NCBI GenBank assembly: GCA_036971715.1
Contig: JAVHJL010000001.1
Span: 372,001-436,000 of the forward strand
Length of the DNA stretch: 64,000 nt
Direction: 5' to 3'
From: Arthrobotrys musiformis
Taxonomy: Eukaryota > Ascomycota > Orbiliomycetes > Orbiliales > Orbiliaceae
Part shown: positions 21,180 through 33,256 of the stretch, piece by piece
Numbering within the stretch: the stretch's first letter is position 1
Layout of the letters: each line of letters opens with the position of its first letter
The notes under the pieces: model-generated
What the model saw: the letters and a program-made list of their open reading frames with translations, nothing else
The model's database searches: none
What the model was told of the DNA's origin: nothing
Position numbers and translations under genes: made by a program

Positions 21180-22351
21180 TCAGGCCGTCGCCGACTCTAA
21201 AAGGGCAGTGGCGGTGGAAATAACCGCATCAGCAACCGTCGAAGCAGCGGCTGCCAAAATGGTCGTAGCGATATCAACATCTCCCGTTCGTGTAGCCCTC
21301 GGATACCCCCCCATATGTATGTCGGTTGTCATAAAAGTATGTACCTGTGGTATTATTGCACCAGGTAGAACTGTGCCAGCCGCGGTATTATGGTATAACA
21401 TTGACGAACACCGGTCACGCTCATACCTCTTTCTGGAAATCCGATGGCCCTTAGTCCACATCCACCCCCCGAAGGCGATAATTCCGCCAATAGTCAAACA
21501 GATAAAACCATCCCACCATATGGAGAGATACTTCCCATCCCGTCCATAAACGGCTGCGGGAAGGCGGGTTCTTCCATTTCTGGCGAAGGCAGCAGCGATT
21601 CTGAACCCACATCTGAAGGCGACACAGGCTATTTGTAGGACCCCGAGGACGATTAGTTGTATGCCAGCTGTTTTGGTAGCCGCCATACTGGCTTTGAGGT
21701 TAGCGGTACCCGACCATATTACTGCTAAAAAGGCGAAAGTGTTGCCGATGGCGACAATCACGGTGGTTTGACAGACGCGGATGAGCGATCGGGCTTGTCC
21801 GGGGAGATGTTTGAAGCCCATGGCGCCCACCAATCGAGCTTTTTCGGCCTCGTTTTCCAAGCGTTGAGCCTCCACGGCATCACGGTCTATCGGCAGAGAA
21901 ATTAGACATTATTCTTAAAAGCACGGATTCATTGTCATCGATAGGAAGGAGGGGGGGACCTACCTCTTACAAAGTTGCAATACTGCACTGCAAAATTATT
22001 CATGACCCCATCCATCTTGGCACGATTAACATTGCTCACCGCGGCTTCCTTGAGTATAATCCGTAGCTGCTCTCTATTCCTGGCTTCGCACCTCATCTGC
22101 GGTAGCCGGAGGTGATCTTGGTGCAGTAGTCTCAGTCTTTGAGCCAGGAGCCAATCGTTGAGGATTTTGAAGATACGCTCGTGTTCTATTGCTACCCGAT
22201 CGGGGTTGGGGATTCCATCGTCAAGCTCCATGGGTTCAAGATTGAACTCGGGGCCGAACAAGTGCGCGTAGTTCGATGTTCCAGGTACAGAGGGTGTCCG
22301 GGTATTGCGACCCGCTGTACCTGTTCGGTTGCGACGAGAAGTGTATGACAT
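21180..22351 (-). CDS. Three-helix membrane protein, 364 aa
   Basis: Two exons (22351-21964 and 21886-21180) join with donor GTAGGT and an ATAG acceptor in phase 1, for 365 codons with stop. The N-terminal half is soluble: a basic leader, then an amphipathic region (FKILNDWLLAQRLRLLHQ and EQLRIILKEAAVSNVNRAK) that could form a coiled coil. Three membrane helices follow at about 169-187, 203-221 and 254-273. The tail is Ala/Thr-rich. I do not recognise the family. The neighbour to the left is also a membrane protein of unknown function, but I see no sequence relation between them. Confidence 0.65.
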
Positions 22352-22682
22352 TGTGGGTATATTCCTTTCGTATATTTGGTTTGTCGGTTTTGGATTAGAA
22401 ATAGAGAGACTGTTGCGTTATCTGTGATACCTTGGTGGATGGTGGAAAGAAAAGGCAGGGGATACAAAAACCGAGGCTGGGGCGCCATATATCTACGGCA
22501 AGCGCATATAGAGAAGTTGAAAACAACTTTTAAAATGGCCCAGAAAAATTTTTTATGGGCGGTGTTTCGAATATCATTTGGGTTATTGATAGCTTTACAG
22601 AGGGAGACACATTGGCGATCTTCAATCTTTTGGCGATCTTCGCGCGTGCACGGTTATCTGCTATGCTTTGTTTGGGGTTTAT

Positions 22683-23942
22683 CTACAGTTTTGACGATAT
22701 ACCTAGAGACTCCTTGACGAGCGCGACAGTGTCTTCTGACATACCGTACGAAGCTTGGTCTAACGTTCCAAAAATATTACGTTAGTATCCTATCCCGTGT
22801 ATATGAGGTAAAGAGGAAAACTTACATCCCCACCCGGCAGCACCGTAATTGTGAACCACCTTAACGCCATTTATAACTTCCTTCTCAATTCTTGCCCCTC
22901 CTTCTCTCCAGGGCCTCAGACCAACCCCGTGTCGGATGATGTCAAGCCCTTGAACCCCCTTCCCGCCCGCAAGTTCGGGACAAACGTCGACGCAGCGCTT
23001 CATAATCCTATTTGCGAGGTTTGGATCAATTTCTGGTGACCAGTTACCCTTTTGATAGCATCCGCCCAGAATAGTGCCGCCGCCGGCTGCTCGCATCATG
23101 ATGTACTTTCCATCATATTAGTAAAGTTCGTAGAAAAATATGGAAAATTAAGGCATACCAGCATCTCGTCATCGCCGTCGTGAACCGCCGAAGTGGTATA
23201 CATCCCCGGCGCCTCATTTCTCACAAGCACAATCTGTCCTCTTGCCGGAATGACCTTCTTATCCTCCACTCCTCCGAGCTTACAAGCCAATAAACCGGAG
23301 CAATTGACAACTACGTCCGCCTTTTTCCCGCTGAAGTGCATACCGGCTGCATCGGCGATGTGCTTGACTATCCCCCTCTTAAACACAACCCCGTACTTCA
23401 AGCACTGTCCCAACAAATACGGCAAATAGATCGCAGTATTAATACAGACGCTCTTAAATGTCGTCCCGGACTTCATCCCCTTCGGCAACTCCTCTTTTTC
23501 AAACTTCCTAAACCCCTGAACCACATTCTTGAACCAAGGGTCCTCATCCACCAAATCGGTCATAAACCCCGTGACGGGGATATCTTCAACAACGAAGATG
23601 TTTGCATCTTGAACGTGAATCCCACTTTCGGGGACTTGCGTGGCTAGACGCATGAGTTCGGGATAGGTATTCCGTTCCCATTTACGACATGAATCCTCAG
23701 CGACCGAGAAGGGGAAGAAGTTTGCCCCGGCCCAGGGGGAGGTGTATTCGATGTCATAGTCGCCGGGCATGTGTTTTGCGATTACGGTTACCGAGTGTCG
23801 CGATTTGGCGAGGAGGAGGGCGGTGGTTAGACCGGCTACCCCGGCTCTAATATTTCGTTAGTATTTATTTATGAGTGCCGTTGGGGTTATAGTTATGATT
23901 GAGGTGTATATACCCGATGACGACAATTTTTGCGGAGGACAT
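22683..23942 (-). CDS. D-amino-acid oxidase with peroxisomal SKL signal, 357 aa
   Basis: Four exons (23942-23914, 23846-23159, 23105-22826 and 22759-22683) give 358 codons including the stop. The enzyme oxidises D-amino acids to imino acids with FAD, releasing hydrogen peroxide. The N-terminus has the dinucleotide-binding loop VVIGAGVAGL with GxGxxG at 10-15. Next comes the TSPWAGANFFPF segment, then RAAGGGTILGGCY, and near the end VHNYGAAGWGYQASYG, the family signature with the active-site loop. The last three residues are SKL, a type 1 peroxisomal signal encoded on the separate 77-nt final exon. Retention of the last intron would replace the end with a short tail lacking SKL. The third exon uses an AAAG acceptor. 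Confidence 0.93.
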
Positions 23943-26900
23943 TGTTGTGATGTTGGATTTTGTTGGTGGTGATACAAGACGCAATGGGTTTCCAATGGGA
24001 GCGAGTTGACTTGCAGGATGCAGATGCAAAGGAACGATTCCAACGAAAGAGAAGAAGGGAAGTTAAAGAAGGGGACACAAGATGCAGTTAAAATCCCCGG
24101 AATGAGTATCTGGACGTCCCACTAAATAAGTACTTCAATTGAGCTCCGCAACAATCTGATCCCGCAGCCTCATCGATGATCAGGCCATATCAAAGGGCCT
24201 CAAACGGTCTGGACAATCGATTGCCCGAGCTTCGCTTCCCCGCCTCAGAAAAAAAGTGGGTCTGCTCGATAAGAAATGTACAAGCTTTCACCCGGCTACC
24301 TGCGCTCTTCCTTGTCTAACCATATCCAAACCTGTCATGTCAAACGGTACTAAACGAGTCTGGCCGGGTAACATTGACGGTAAAATCGGAAACACCCTTG
24401 CTCACCCTTTCGCGGGATTCGTTTCTTCTAGTTCTATAGGAGTCTATAGAACTTAACAGTGCGGTGCGATGCAGTGGCGGGAGGTTTTTTTTTTTTGGCT
24501 TTGCGGGATTACCTAAAGCGGAGCTAATGCGGTTGCTGCCTGCTGGGAAGTCTTGTTTTCTGGGGAGCTCCCCCCTGCTGGTAATTACCGATACCGATAT
24601 TGATAGAAGAATTGAAGGTTTTTTTATCATATAATGAAGAAGAAAAAGCGAGACATTACTCGCGTGAGGCTAGGGAAGTCGTGATATCGGCTGGAGTACG
24701 TAACGTTAGATACTGATAACCCCCGCCCTTGGTCCGCGGGAACGGAAGGGAATAGAGTTTCCGTCGGAATACGATTTCGATTTGAGTAAGTTTACCATCG
24801 TATCTGTGAATTGGAGGATATAACTTCGATAGATTCTTCAATTGGACCTGAAATGGCTCAATGCTGTCTACTACCGTGGGAGGTAGTCCGAAATATGATG
24901 ACGCTGCACTGTCGAGATTACGAAAGTATTGCGGAACCTAGTTAGGAAAACAACACAAAAACTCCAACATTTTGTTGCTTCGTGTTGCGGTGTAACACCG
25001 GCCAGTGGGTGGTGCGCTGGTCTCGCGGTCAACCGCGCCTAAGGCCAGATTCGAGCAGTCTCGAAATCCGGGTCGAATCTTCCCTCACACCCCATTAAGG
25101 AAGTAGGCCGTTAGAAATTATCCTAGGGACCAAGTTAGATTCCATTGAAAATCTGGTATGCATATTCGTAAGCCCTATTAATACGACGACCGCAACCAGG
25201 CTTAATCTACTAAGAAAAGGACCTGGGCCAATTAATCCGCTATAAATGCGTCCAAGAGCCACAAAGGGAGTTTGGATAGCAAGTGGAGTGCGCGGGATCA
25301 GACTTCACTGCAAAGACGCACAGGGTGTTTCCGAGTAGCGATCGATACTGCCCAGACGCTATTGTGTTTTCAGCATAGAGGGATTCCTGGAAGCTGTGTA
25401 AATGTAGCCGGCTATCCCTTGAGATGTCATGGTAGGCGAACTTGAGGGCCGATTTATTGGAAGCGCCGAGGCTGGTTTAAAACCATCGTTCTTTTGATAA
25501 TATGCATGCGGCTTGAATAATATACATGGCGTCATGACAGCTGAAAAGTGTTGATTTATCACAGCCTTGTGAGAGGGAGAGTGGAGATATACGCACGCGC
25601 GCAGTGCATAGTATACTATAGGCCTAATTTTGTCGGTGAATTCGGATCGAACTTCGTGAACGAGATTAATACTCCCGCGAAGAGGCAGGAAGGAACCCCC
25701 TTTACCTATAGTATTAGGAAGGCGAGTCAGGGAATATTGGTGGTGGAGGTATCTAGATGTATAGCTAACCTTACACCGGTGACTCAATTATATATTATCG
25801 CCTCGAATTCAGACTTAACTAGTCCAATCCCTCGCCTCCCAGTGCTCTATATTGCATAGATTGATTTATAATACATACACGGTTGTGCGACTAAGCAAAA
25901 GAATACTACACAAACCAATATATATCGTGATAGGCCTCAGGTTTATAACAAAATTTAGCCTCGCGTCAGGCCTTAGAGCATCGCGAAGACTATTAAACTT
26001 GGTATATGCATATGTAACGCTGTCGTCGCGTTCGCAGGCATGCCGTCGTCTGACCAACACTGATCCCGCAAAACGTATTTCACCAGCTGCGCGCCCACAA
26101 CGCTTAAATCTAGACGAGAATTCGAGAAGCGTCTCAAGAAACATAATTGAATAAACAAAAACACAAGGGAAAAGAGGGTTCCGGGACTAGAGGAAGGCGA
26201 GATAGAAAGCCAAAAAAAATAAATAATAAAACATATTGTGCTCTTCCCAGGCCTCAGTTGTGCAATTATGCGGCGGAATACAAATGCAAAATTCTGACTA
26301 TCGGCGAAATTCGAAATATCGCGAACCCATTTAATATTTGTGCGTCAGAGAACTTTACGACCAGGCGTCTTCGAGCTTTATGTGCACAGCTGTTTGAACG
26401 GCTGATACCGGATTGAAGGGCCTCGATGGGGTCTAATTTTCCTTGAAGCCCACCATGCGGATGTTATGTTGTGATTCCACAGTCAGCTCTGAGGAAATAT
26501 TTTGTGGCAACTTAGTCGGTCGGCTCGGTTTACTCCGTTGCAAACGATGCGTCAAATTCTATATCATGCCACTCACGTAAATAACAATTCGTGATTGGCC
26601 GCCGCGCTGAGAATCCAAGAAGAAGGCTCTAAAGCTAAAATTTTGAAGTCTCCTGATCTAATGTAATTACTGACCGTGATCGCTATGCGAAAGAATGTCA
26701 GCCCAACGATCCTATAAATCTAAGCGTTTCGAGGACTTTACCATATAATTTTTCTTTTGAAAATTTAATTCTATTTCAGCCCTCGATATCGATATCATGA
26801 TACGTCGTTATTTCGCGGGCTAGTTTGAAACCAACTACGCAATTCATTAATCGATATAATATTTTTGGGAGTTTGGCGACCTACCTTCATCTCCTGGTAT

Positions 26901-27060
26901 CCTCCTCTCCGTCTACAGTTTCAATTGATCCAGATCTTGGGCTATTTACATACCCTCAAATACGAAACCTTCCAACTGGAATTTTTCTCTACAATCTTTC
27001 TCGACAAACTTATAAGTACAGATCCAATCTAAAGTATACTTATTCCTCCAGGTTATAAAA
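23943..27060. other. Long intergenic region, about 3.1 kb
   Basis: The left end holds the D-amino-acid oxidase promoter and the right end the promoter of the 826-aa gene. Open frames between 25.3 and 26.4 kb are short, on both strands, and unlike real proteins. A tRNA-like (A box plus B box) element lies near 25018-25080. Otherwise I see only AT-rich unique sequence. Confidence 0.4.
25018..25080 (+). repeat. Possible tRNA-derived SINE-like fragment
   Basis: TGGTCTCGCGG (25018-25028) matches a pol III A box with one mismatch. GGGTCGAATCT (25070-25080) resembles a B box at a workable distance. The sequence does not fold into a tRNA cloverleaf: no acceptor stem can be drawn. The A-box-like 11-mer recurs exactly at 34754-34764 and 48479-48489, in other spacers, which fits a dispersed tRNA-derived repeat. 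Confidence 0.3.
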
Positions 27061-29541
27061 ATGGCCCCAGTTACGGATACCAAAACGCCAACAGATGAAG
27101 GTTCAAACCTCGTAACTTCGAACGATAATACCATGGAAACCAATGTCGCCCTTGTAGCCTTGGTTTTTGCGGCCATTGCCTTTGTGGCAGCATTTTTCCA
27201 AGCTTTGTTACAATACCTGACGTCAAACCAGAGGGACAAATGCATGATAGGGGCAACTGGTCCATGGTCTAAGTACACGAAGACAGGATGGGACTTGCGG
27301 AGGTGGAGAATAGTTGTCCAATATCCAAAGTTGGAATTCAGTACCTTGGCTCTATTGAGGGCCCGGATGAGGGCCCCGGAAAATCTCGGCCTCTGGGCGA
27401 TAAAGAATATCCCGGGCTTGTTCAAAGGTCTGCCCTCAGCTCAGTACTATAAGGTTGTACATGTTGGGCCCGGAAAATCGAGAAGCTTTTTCTGGTATCT
27501 TGAAGACAGTGGCCGAGTTGCAAGAGGGACCTCTGGCAAACTGCTGACTGTTTGGGACCTTACAGTCGCCCAGAAGGTTTCTTGGCTATGGTTTTGTTTG
27601 ACTAAACGTAGGAGCGGGCCTGTATTTTTTGCGAGGGCTGGATGGTGCAACATAATTACAGCGCTAGGAGTGCTACCAGATCACCGTCTGGTCGACAGGT
27701 ACGAAAACGCTGATATCATACCGTCCAGTGTCGACGTTCCTATTCAAATAATGGGGTTGTTTGATCTTTGTCTTCTCTGCTATATTACAAATATCAAAGA
27801 TGTCAAAATAGATGCCGCCCTGGGTACTATAAACGGCCAGAACAACTTCATAAGATTCAATACCCAAGATATTCCAGGCCTAGGCAAAGCCGTTACGATA
27901 GACGGAGATTTTGAAGGTCTCAAACAAAACCTCGATGTCTTAGATTCCACCCAACTAGTCGATATTTGTCTTCTGGCTAAGGGGTTCTTTCTCGGCTGTG
28001 GGTTCAACCCTTCGCTAGACTATTTCGACGAAAGTGCCTTGGTATTTGGTTTAGCTCATCGGTGGGATGACGAAGATTGGCAGAGACACCATAGGGATTG
28101 GTTCTTTCTCATTTATAATTCCTCCCTCAACGGCGCAGAACGCACCAAAGCGTTCAACAAGACCTCTTTAACACAACAAGCAGATAATTACTCTGAATAC
28201 AGACGGAGAAACCCGACTGCCGAATGCTGGACGGACGCTTGGTTGTCACTCATCAATTCCTGTAACCCAACCATTATCAAGTATTTGGCGATTATGCCAT
28301 TTACAGGGAGTTGGAGGGGTGTTCCTCAAAAACTGTTTTTCACGGCATACCGCCCCCATGTTGAGGAGCAACGAAAGAAATGGATTTCCAATTCTTTCGT
28401 CCCGAGGAACGGGGGAGTCGAACCCATGCTACGTATCAAAGAAGATGTGGCTATTGAGTCGGCTCTCGTCACCGGCGAGATACCATTTCTACGCGAGGTC
28501 TCTGAGTTCTGTCTTACGGTAAACAGGCTGGGCATTCTGCCTGAAAAATACACTTGGGCATGGTTGCCAAATAGGCAGATTATACGACAATGGGAATCTA
28601 AAGTTTGCGATCATATCCTTGAAACAGAAAATTGCGACCTGTCCCTCCCAGATGTTGTTATCAAGCTCCTCGATGGGTCGCTCCCTTCGATTGAGAGGGC
28701 GAAAAATTACATAAAAACCTCTTCAGGGAGATTTGGAATATTCAACAATTATACCGTGGAGAGCGCAGTCTTGCTAAGCTTGCTCTTCGTCGATTGCCGT
28801 GTGCAAGCTATCTGGTCATTACTAGAGGAGGAGGGTGGCCGATTTTCCAAACTCCAATCCGAGATTGGCGACGTAAAGTTTGAGCTAACTGACGATCAGT
28901 TGAAAAGCATCGGGAATGCTGAAGGGATTGACGCACTTACGTGCGACTTCATAGCTTTGTGGTTTGAACTTGGAAACCGGGTAGATCTACTCGGCGATTC
29001 AGACCGCCTTTTCCAAAGTTTCTTTCAAGTCCTCGATGAATGGGAAAACGACGATCAACCCTGTGTCGGGATACCTCGATTCGTTGAAAGTAAGTCTACG
29101 GAAGGGATCGACACCCCTAACGGGGCTAGAGCGCAGCAGATTCAATCCAATAACGAGCCGAGTACACAAAAGACCATGTCAACGGCACAGTTGACGCAAC
29201 CAATTAACCCCGAGCAAAATAGCGAAGATGGAATACCAAGAGCAGTAGGAGAACCTGTGGATCCAGATTCAGATTCTGAAAGCAGAAGGTCAGAGCCCAA
29301 CTTCGACTTCGAAAGTAGCCCCTATAGGGCTATAAAGGAGCTGAAATCACGAAAGGAGTTTGTTCAGTGGGCCCGCGGCGGCGACAAGGGCGGAACGAAA
29401 CGGGCCGATCTGATCTGTAGGATTCTTGTACTCCTGCAGCTTAGGATATTTTTGATGGACTTGTCGTACCTCTGTCATTCTGACTCTTCCGACGCTTACC
29501 TCGCGGAGAGGGACGCAGGGATAGTCCTACGTGTACTTTAA
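27061..29541 (+). CDS. Orphan 826-aa protein with N-terminal membrane helix
   Basis: This single-exon gene encodes one hydrophobic helix at about residues 26-53 (VALVALVFAAIAFVAAFF), then a Cys-containing CMIGATGPWSKYTK segment, and a long soluble region without a domain I can name. From about residue 680 on it is Ser/Asp/Glu-rich and low in complexity (DPDSDSES). Fungi have a recurring family with this plan: a membrane helix, then a C-x-x-x-A-x-G-x-W-S-type motif, then a large conserved body, usually intronless and accessory. My assignment to it is by memory of the pattern only. Lack of introns and 3 kb of upstream spacer match the caspase genes further right. Function unknown. Confidence 0.7.
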   Translation: MAPVTDTKTPTDEGSNLVTSNDNTMETNVALVALVFAAIAFVAAFFQALLQYLTSNQRDKCMIGATGPWSKYTKTGWDLRRWRIVVQYPKLEFSTLALLRARMRAPENLGLWAIKNIPGLFKGLPSAQYYKVVHVGPGKSRSFFWYLEDSGRVARGTSGKLLTVWDLTVAQKVSWLWFCLTKRRSGPVFFARAGWCNIITALGVLPDHRLVDRYENADIIPSSVDVPIQIMGLFDLCLLCYITNIKDVKIDAALGTINGQNNFIRFNTQDIPGLGKAVTIDGDFEGLKQNLDVLDSTQLVDICLLAKGFFLGCGFNPSLDYFDESALVFGLAHRWDDEDWQRHHRDWFFLIYNSSLNGAERTKAFNKTSLTQQADNYSEYRRRNPTAECWTDAWLSLINSCNPTIIKYLAIMPFTGSWRGVPQKLFFTAYRPHVEEQRKKWISNSFVPRNGGVEPMLRIKEDVAIESALVTGEIPFLREVSEFCLTVNRLGILPEKYTWAWLPNRQIIRQWESKVCDHILETENCDLSLPDVVIKLLDGSLPSIERAKNYIKTSSGRFGIFNNYTVESAVLLSLLFVDCRVQAIWSLLEEEGGRFSKLQSEIGDVKFELTDDQLKSIGNAEGIDALTCDFIALWFELGNRVDLLGDSDRLFQSFFQVLDEWENDDQPCVGIPRFVESKSTEGIDTPNGARAQQIQSNNEPSTQKTMSTAQLTQPINPEQNSEDGIPRAVGEPVDPDSDSESRRSEPNFDFESSPYRAIKELKSRKEFVQWARGGDKGGTKRADLICRILVLLQLRIFLMDLSYLCHSDSSDAYLAERDAGIVLRVL

Positions 29542-30082
29542 TATTCCACCTCTCGAGCTCAGGGGCGGAAGCACTTGCAATTAATTGGGGACTCCTCACT
29601 CGGATATAACTCGAGGTATTGACCTATATAATAGAAATATGCACCTCTATATGTGTCTTAATCTTTCTCCAGCTTAATTCTTTGCACACTATTTCAGTTA
29701 TAATTACTCTTGCTTCTGCAATTTGATTCTTAGCAGTTAATATTGGGTTTGCGGAGTTAATTTTTATGTTATTTCGGTGGTAATATTTTGGGAAACTAGC
29801 GCCCTAATACAATATATACTTTATAGTAAAATTATATAAGTTCATAATATAAAATCAGCCAATCTTGGAGTTAGAATATTTATAGCAATTAATGCAACTC
29901 GCAGTCTCGTAATATAACCAAAGCGATTCGTTGACGCAGCCGAAATGCAACAGCTGGTTGGATCTGCTGACATAAGCCGGGGAGCAATATGTGTTGATAA
30001 CGTCACCTGAACTAACCTACTTCGAGCCGGCAAGCTAAACTAAGTATCGCCATCCCACTTGCAACTTCATCCTCTCGAAAAC
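29542..30082. other. Intergenic region, 541 bp
   Basis: AT-rich spacer holding the APL6 promoter. No gene or repeat is seen. Confidence 0.4.
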
Positions 30083-32625
30083 ATGGAGTCCTTCTCCAAA
30101 ATATCAAATATCATCGGGCAGGGTACTACATCTTCTACCGGACTCTGGGGCTAGTTCCTAATACTTGTGAAAATTATTATAGCCCGAGACCTTACCATCG
30201 AGGCAGCCACATCCGCCTCCGGCAGCCGCACATATGGCACCAGAGTCGCCGTCGCACCCGCCAAGGCCTCGTCGCCGAAGGAAATCCGCCGCTTCCTCTC
30301 GTCCCGGCATGATAGAGATATTCTGGATGGTCTCCGGCGGGTCGTATCCGTATGTCCTTCGCCCTGTATAGAATTCCTTGCGATTACGCCGTCTAAAAGG
30401 TCCCTAGATGATGTCCCGTGGTGTCGACTGCTCCGAATACTTCGCCGACGTCGTCAAGAATGTTGCCTCTCCTACGCTAGAGATCAAGAAACTAGTGTAC
30501 ATCTACCTCCTAACCTATGCCGAATCCGAACCAGACCTCGCCTTACTCTCGATAAATACCATTCAAAAGGCTTTAACGGACCAAAATCAAGTCGTTCGCG
30601 CCATGGCTATTCGCGTGATGTCCGGTATTAGAGTACCGGTTATATCTCAGATAGTAGCGCTGGGGATCAAAAGATGTGTAACGGATATGTCGCCGTACGT
30701 TCGAAAAGCTGCTGCCTTAGCGATTCCGAAGTGTTACAGGCTTGATCCGAGTACTCTGCCACTACTTACTGAGCTTGTGGCGACGTTGCTGGGAGATAAG
30801 AGTTACTATGTTATCGGCGCAGCCGTGATGGCTTGGTGGGAAGTTTGTCCGGAAAGAATCGAGATGGTGCATCCCCACTATCGGGGGTTATGTAAGCTGC
30901 TCATCGATATGGATGAATGGGGCCAGCTAGCGCTGTTGAGGCTCCTCACCGTTTATGCGCGTAAAAACTTCCCCCAAAAGAAAGCAAAAAAAAAGGAGAA
31001 GAAGAAGAAGAAGCAAACCAAAACTGGAACTGCGGGATTCTACTCGGATGAGGAGAGTGAGGACGATGGTCCAGTAGGGGGTATCGACCCAGACCTAAAA
31101 CTTCTCCTGGATTGTTGTCCGCCCCTTCTACAAAGCCGGAACAGCGCTGTAAGACCGCATCCATACCCCTCCAAAGTGCGATCACGTTATTAATTACATA
31201 TAGGTCATCCTCGCCGTCGCCCGGACATACTATCATCTAGCCCCTTCTTCTTATCTTATCCCCCTAGCGCCTCCTCTCCTTTCCCTATTGAGGAGCCCGC
31301 AAGATATCCAACTCATAGCCCTCACAAATGTAGTCTTCATCGCGCTCACTTATCCCTCAATTTTTGCTCCCCACTGCACACACTTCCTCCTTTCTCCCGT
31401 GGATACGCCCCAAATCTCCAAGCTAAAGCTAGAGGCCCTAACTCTCGTTTACCCATATTCTTCAAAACCCCACCAATCACTGATCCTTACCGAGCTATCA
31501 TACTACGCCGGAAGTTATGATAAAGAACTAGTACGAGAGGCCGTAAAGGCCATCGGAAGGTGTGCGCAGAACAACCCAGAGCAGTCGGGACGATGTTTAA
31601 AGCTATTGATGGAGCATATACACTCGTCCGATCAACATTTGGTGGCAGAGAGTTTAACGGTCATAAGGCATATCATCCAACAACAGCCCACATTACACAA
31701 AAAGACGGTAATAAGGCTCGCGAAAGCGTTGGATACTGCGACTAGTAGCACCGCACGAGCAAGTATCATTTGGCTGGTGGCTGAATTCTCTGGTGTTGAT
31801 AACGGGGATAATGTTTCGGCAGACGTACTCCGTATTCTGGCAAAGGGGTTTGCTGGTGAAGCTGAGGGTGTGAAGTTACAGATTCTGCTGTTGGCGGCGA
31901 AGGTATACGCCCACTATCTGAACCGGACGAATACGGGGTTCGAACAACCGTTATCAGAAGATGAAGATTCACCTGAAGATCTCCATCCTATTCCGCAGTT
32001 GTTCCATTATATAACCCACTTGGCGCGATATGATGTCAGTTATGATATCAGAGATCGGGCTAGGATGTATATGTCTCTGCTCTCGACACCGAGGTCAGTA
32101 CAGTTGGCGACATTGATACTGTTAGCGCCGAAACCGGTGCCATTTGCGCCAAGCCCCAGCGCAGCGTTGAGGGAGGGGTTGACGGTGGGTAGTTCAGCGT
32201 TAATGGTCGGGAAGGACGAGTACGTAAGGGGGTATGTGGGGCTGCCGGAGTGGGTTAGCGAGGAGGACGCTCCGGGGCGTGCTATTAGAGATCCTGTTGA
32301 GAAGGAGTATGGATATGAGGAGGTTAAAGAGGTTAAGAGTGTGGAAAGGAAGGTGGAGGCTACACGGCAGGTTGTGCCGCCCGTGGTTAGTACCGGAAAG
32401 GTGCAGGAGCCGGCAGATGTAGTGGCCAAGAAGGAAGTTAATGGAAAGACCCTGGATGAGTGGTTGGAAGACTCTGAAGAGGAGGAGGATGAGTCAGAAG
32501 AAGAAGACGACGAGGGAGAGGAGGAGGAAGAGGAGGAGGAAGAGAGCGAATACGAAACAGACTCCGAGGAAGAAGAGACAGATGAGGAAGATGTAAAAGA
32601 ATCTTCGAAGATGCTACCATCGTAA
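30083..32625 (+). CDS. APL6: AP-3 adaptor complex, beta subunit (Apl6), 789 aa
   Basis: Four exons (30083-30122, 30183-30349, 30408-31148 and 31204-32625) give 790 codons including the stop. The beta subunit of AP-3 forms part of the core that sorts cargo from Golgi or endosome to the vacuole. Adaptin HEAT-repeat hallmarks are visible: FADVVKNVASPTLEIKKLVYIYLL, ALTDQNQVVRAMAIRVMSGI, DMSPYVRKAAALAI and WGQLALLRLLTVYAR. A Lys-rich linker (KKAKKKEKKKKK) and an SDEESEDD stretch interrupt the repeats, as in other beta-3 subunits. The C-terminus is an unbroken acidic hinge (about residues 715-780) with no ear domain after it, so the protein is slightly shorter than yeast Apl6. Confidence 0.93.
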
Positions 32626-33256
32626 GAGCTATTTGCTATTTTACAACCGAGATGTATTAGACAATTCAATTCTATGGATGAAGAGTCACACATTTACTAC
32701 AACCTGGCCTCACGGGTTCGGTGGAAATTTATATGAAATACTTAAGTACTTGCTCTTTTTTACTGGCACGTAATCTACCAAGTACTATGACTCTGACGAG
32801 ATAGTACGATTTGGGGTATGGCACCGATTATCTGCTGGGAATAGAATTTCCGCAGCTATACCACGCAGAATATACTACAGTCTTGCAACCAAAGTCTACT
32901 GTATGCTAGTGAAATAGAAAGTTTTCAAGAAAGATTTTATTGCCGAGTGCCGTTCTCTTTCAAACACTGATAATCTAATGCCCTAGGGGCCGCGTGAGAG
33001 CTTGATTACCAATGGTTCCCAAGAGCTACGGCGTCCCCCCTCAATTTCGAACATTCCAAGGCCTGATAGTACAACTAACGAAACTATATATTAGTCTATT
33101 TGTCTCTGCTATTGCGTAAAGTACTCAGAGCGTCCGGTTTGTAAAAGCTTCTCTAGACAAAGCTTCAAAGGGGCAACTTACTAGATGAAAGCGGCGTTTT
33201 CACACTTGTCAACCCAATCCGCTCCTGCAACATACTTCCCTATCCTGGCCTAATAT
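32626..33256. other. Convergent intergenic region, 631 bp
   Basis: Spacer between the 3' ends of APL6 (+) and the small gene to the right (-). AT-rich, with no gene or repeat visible. Confidence 0.4.

Noticed and set aside
25000..25095. tRNA gene
   Set aside because: A and B box-like sequences are present, but no acceptor stem or cloverleaf can be drawn. Kept only as a SINE-like fragment.
25359..26416. Several overlapping open frames on both strands
   Set aside because: They are short, overlap one another in different frames, and show no domain, targeting signal or splice support.
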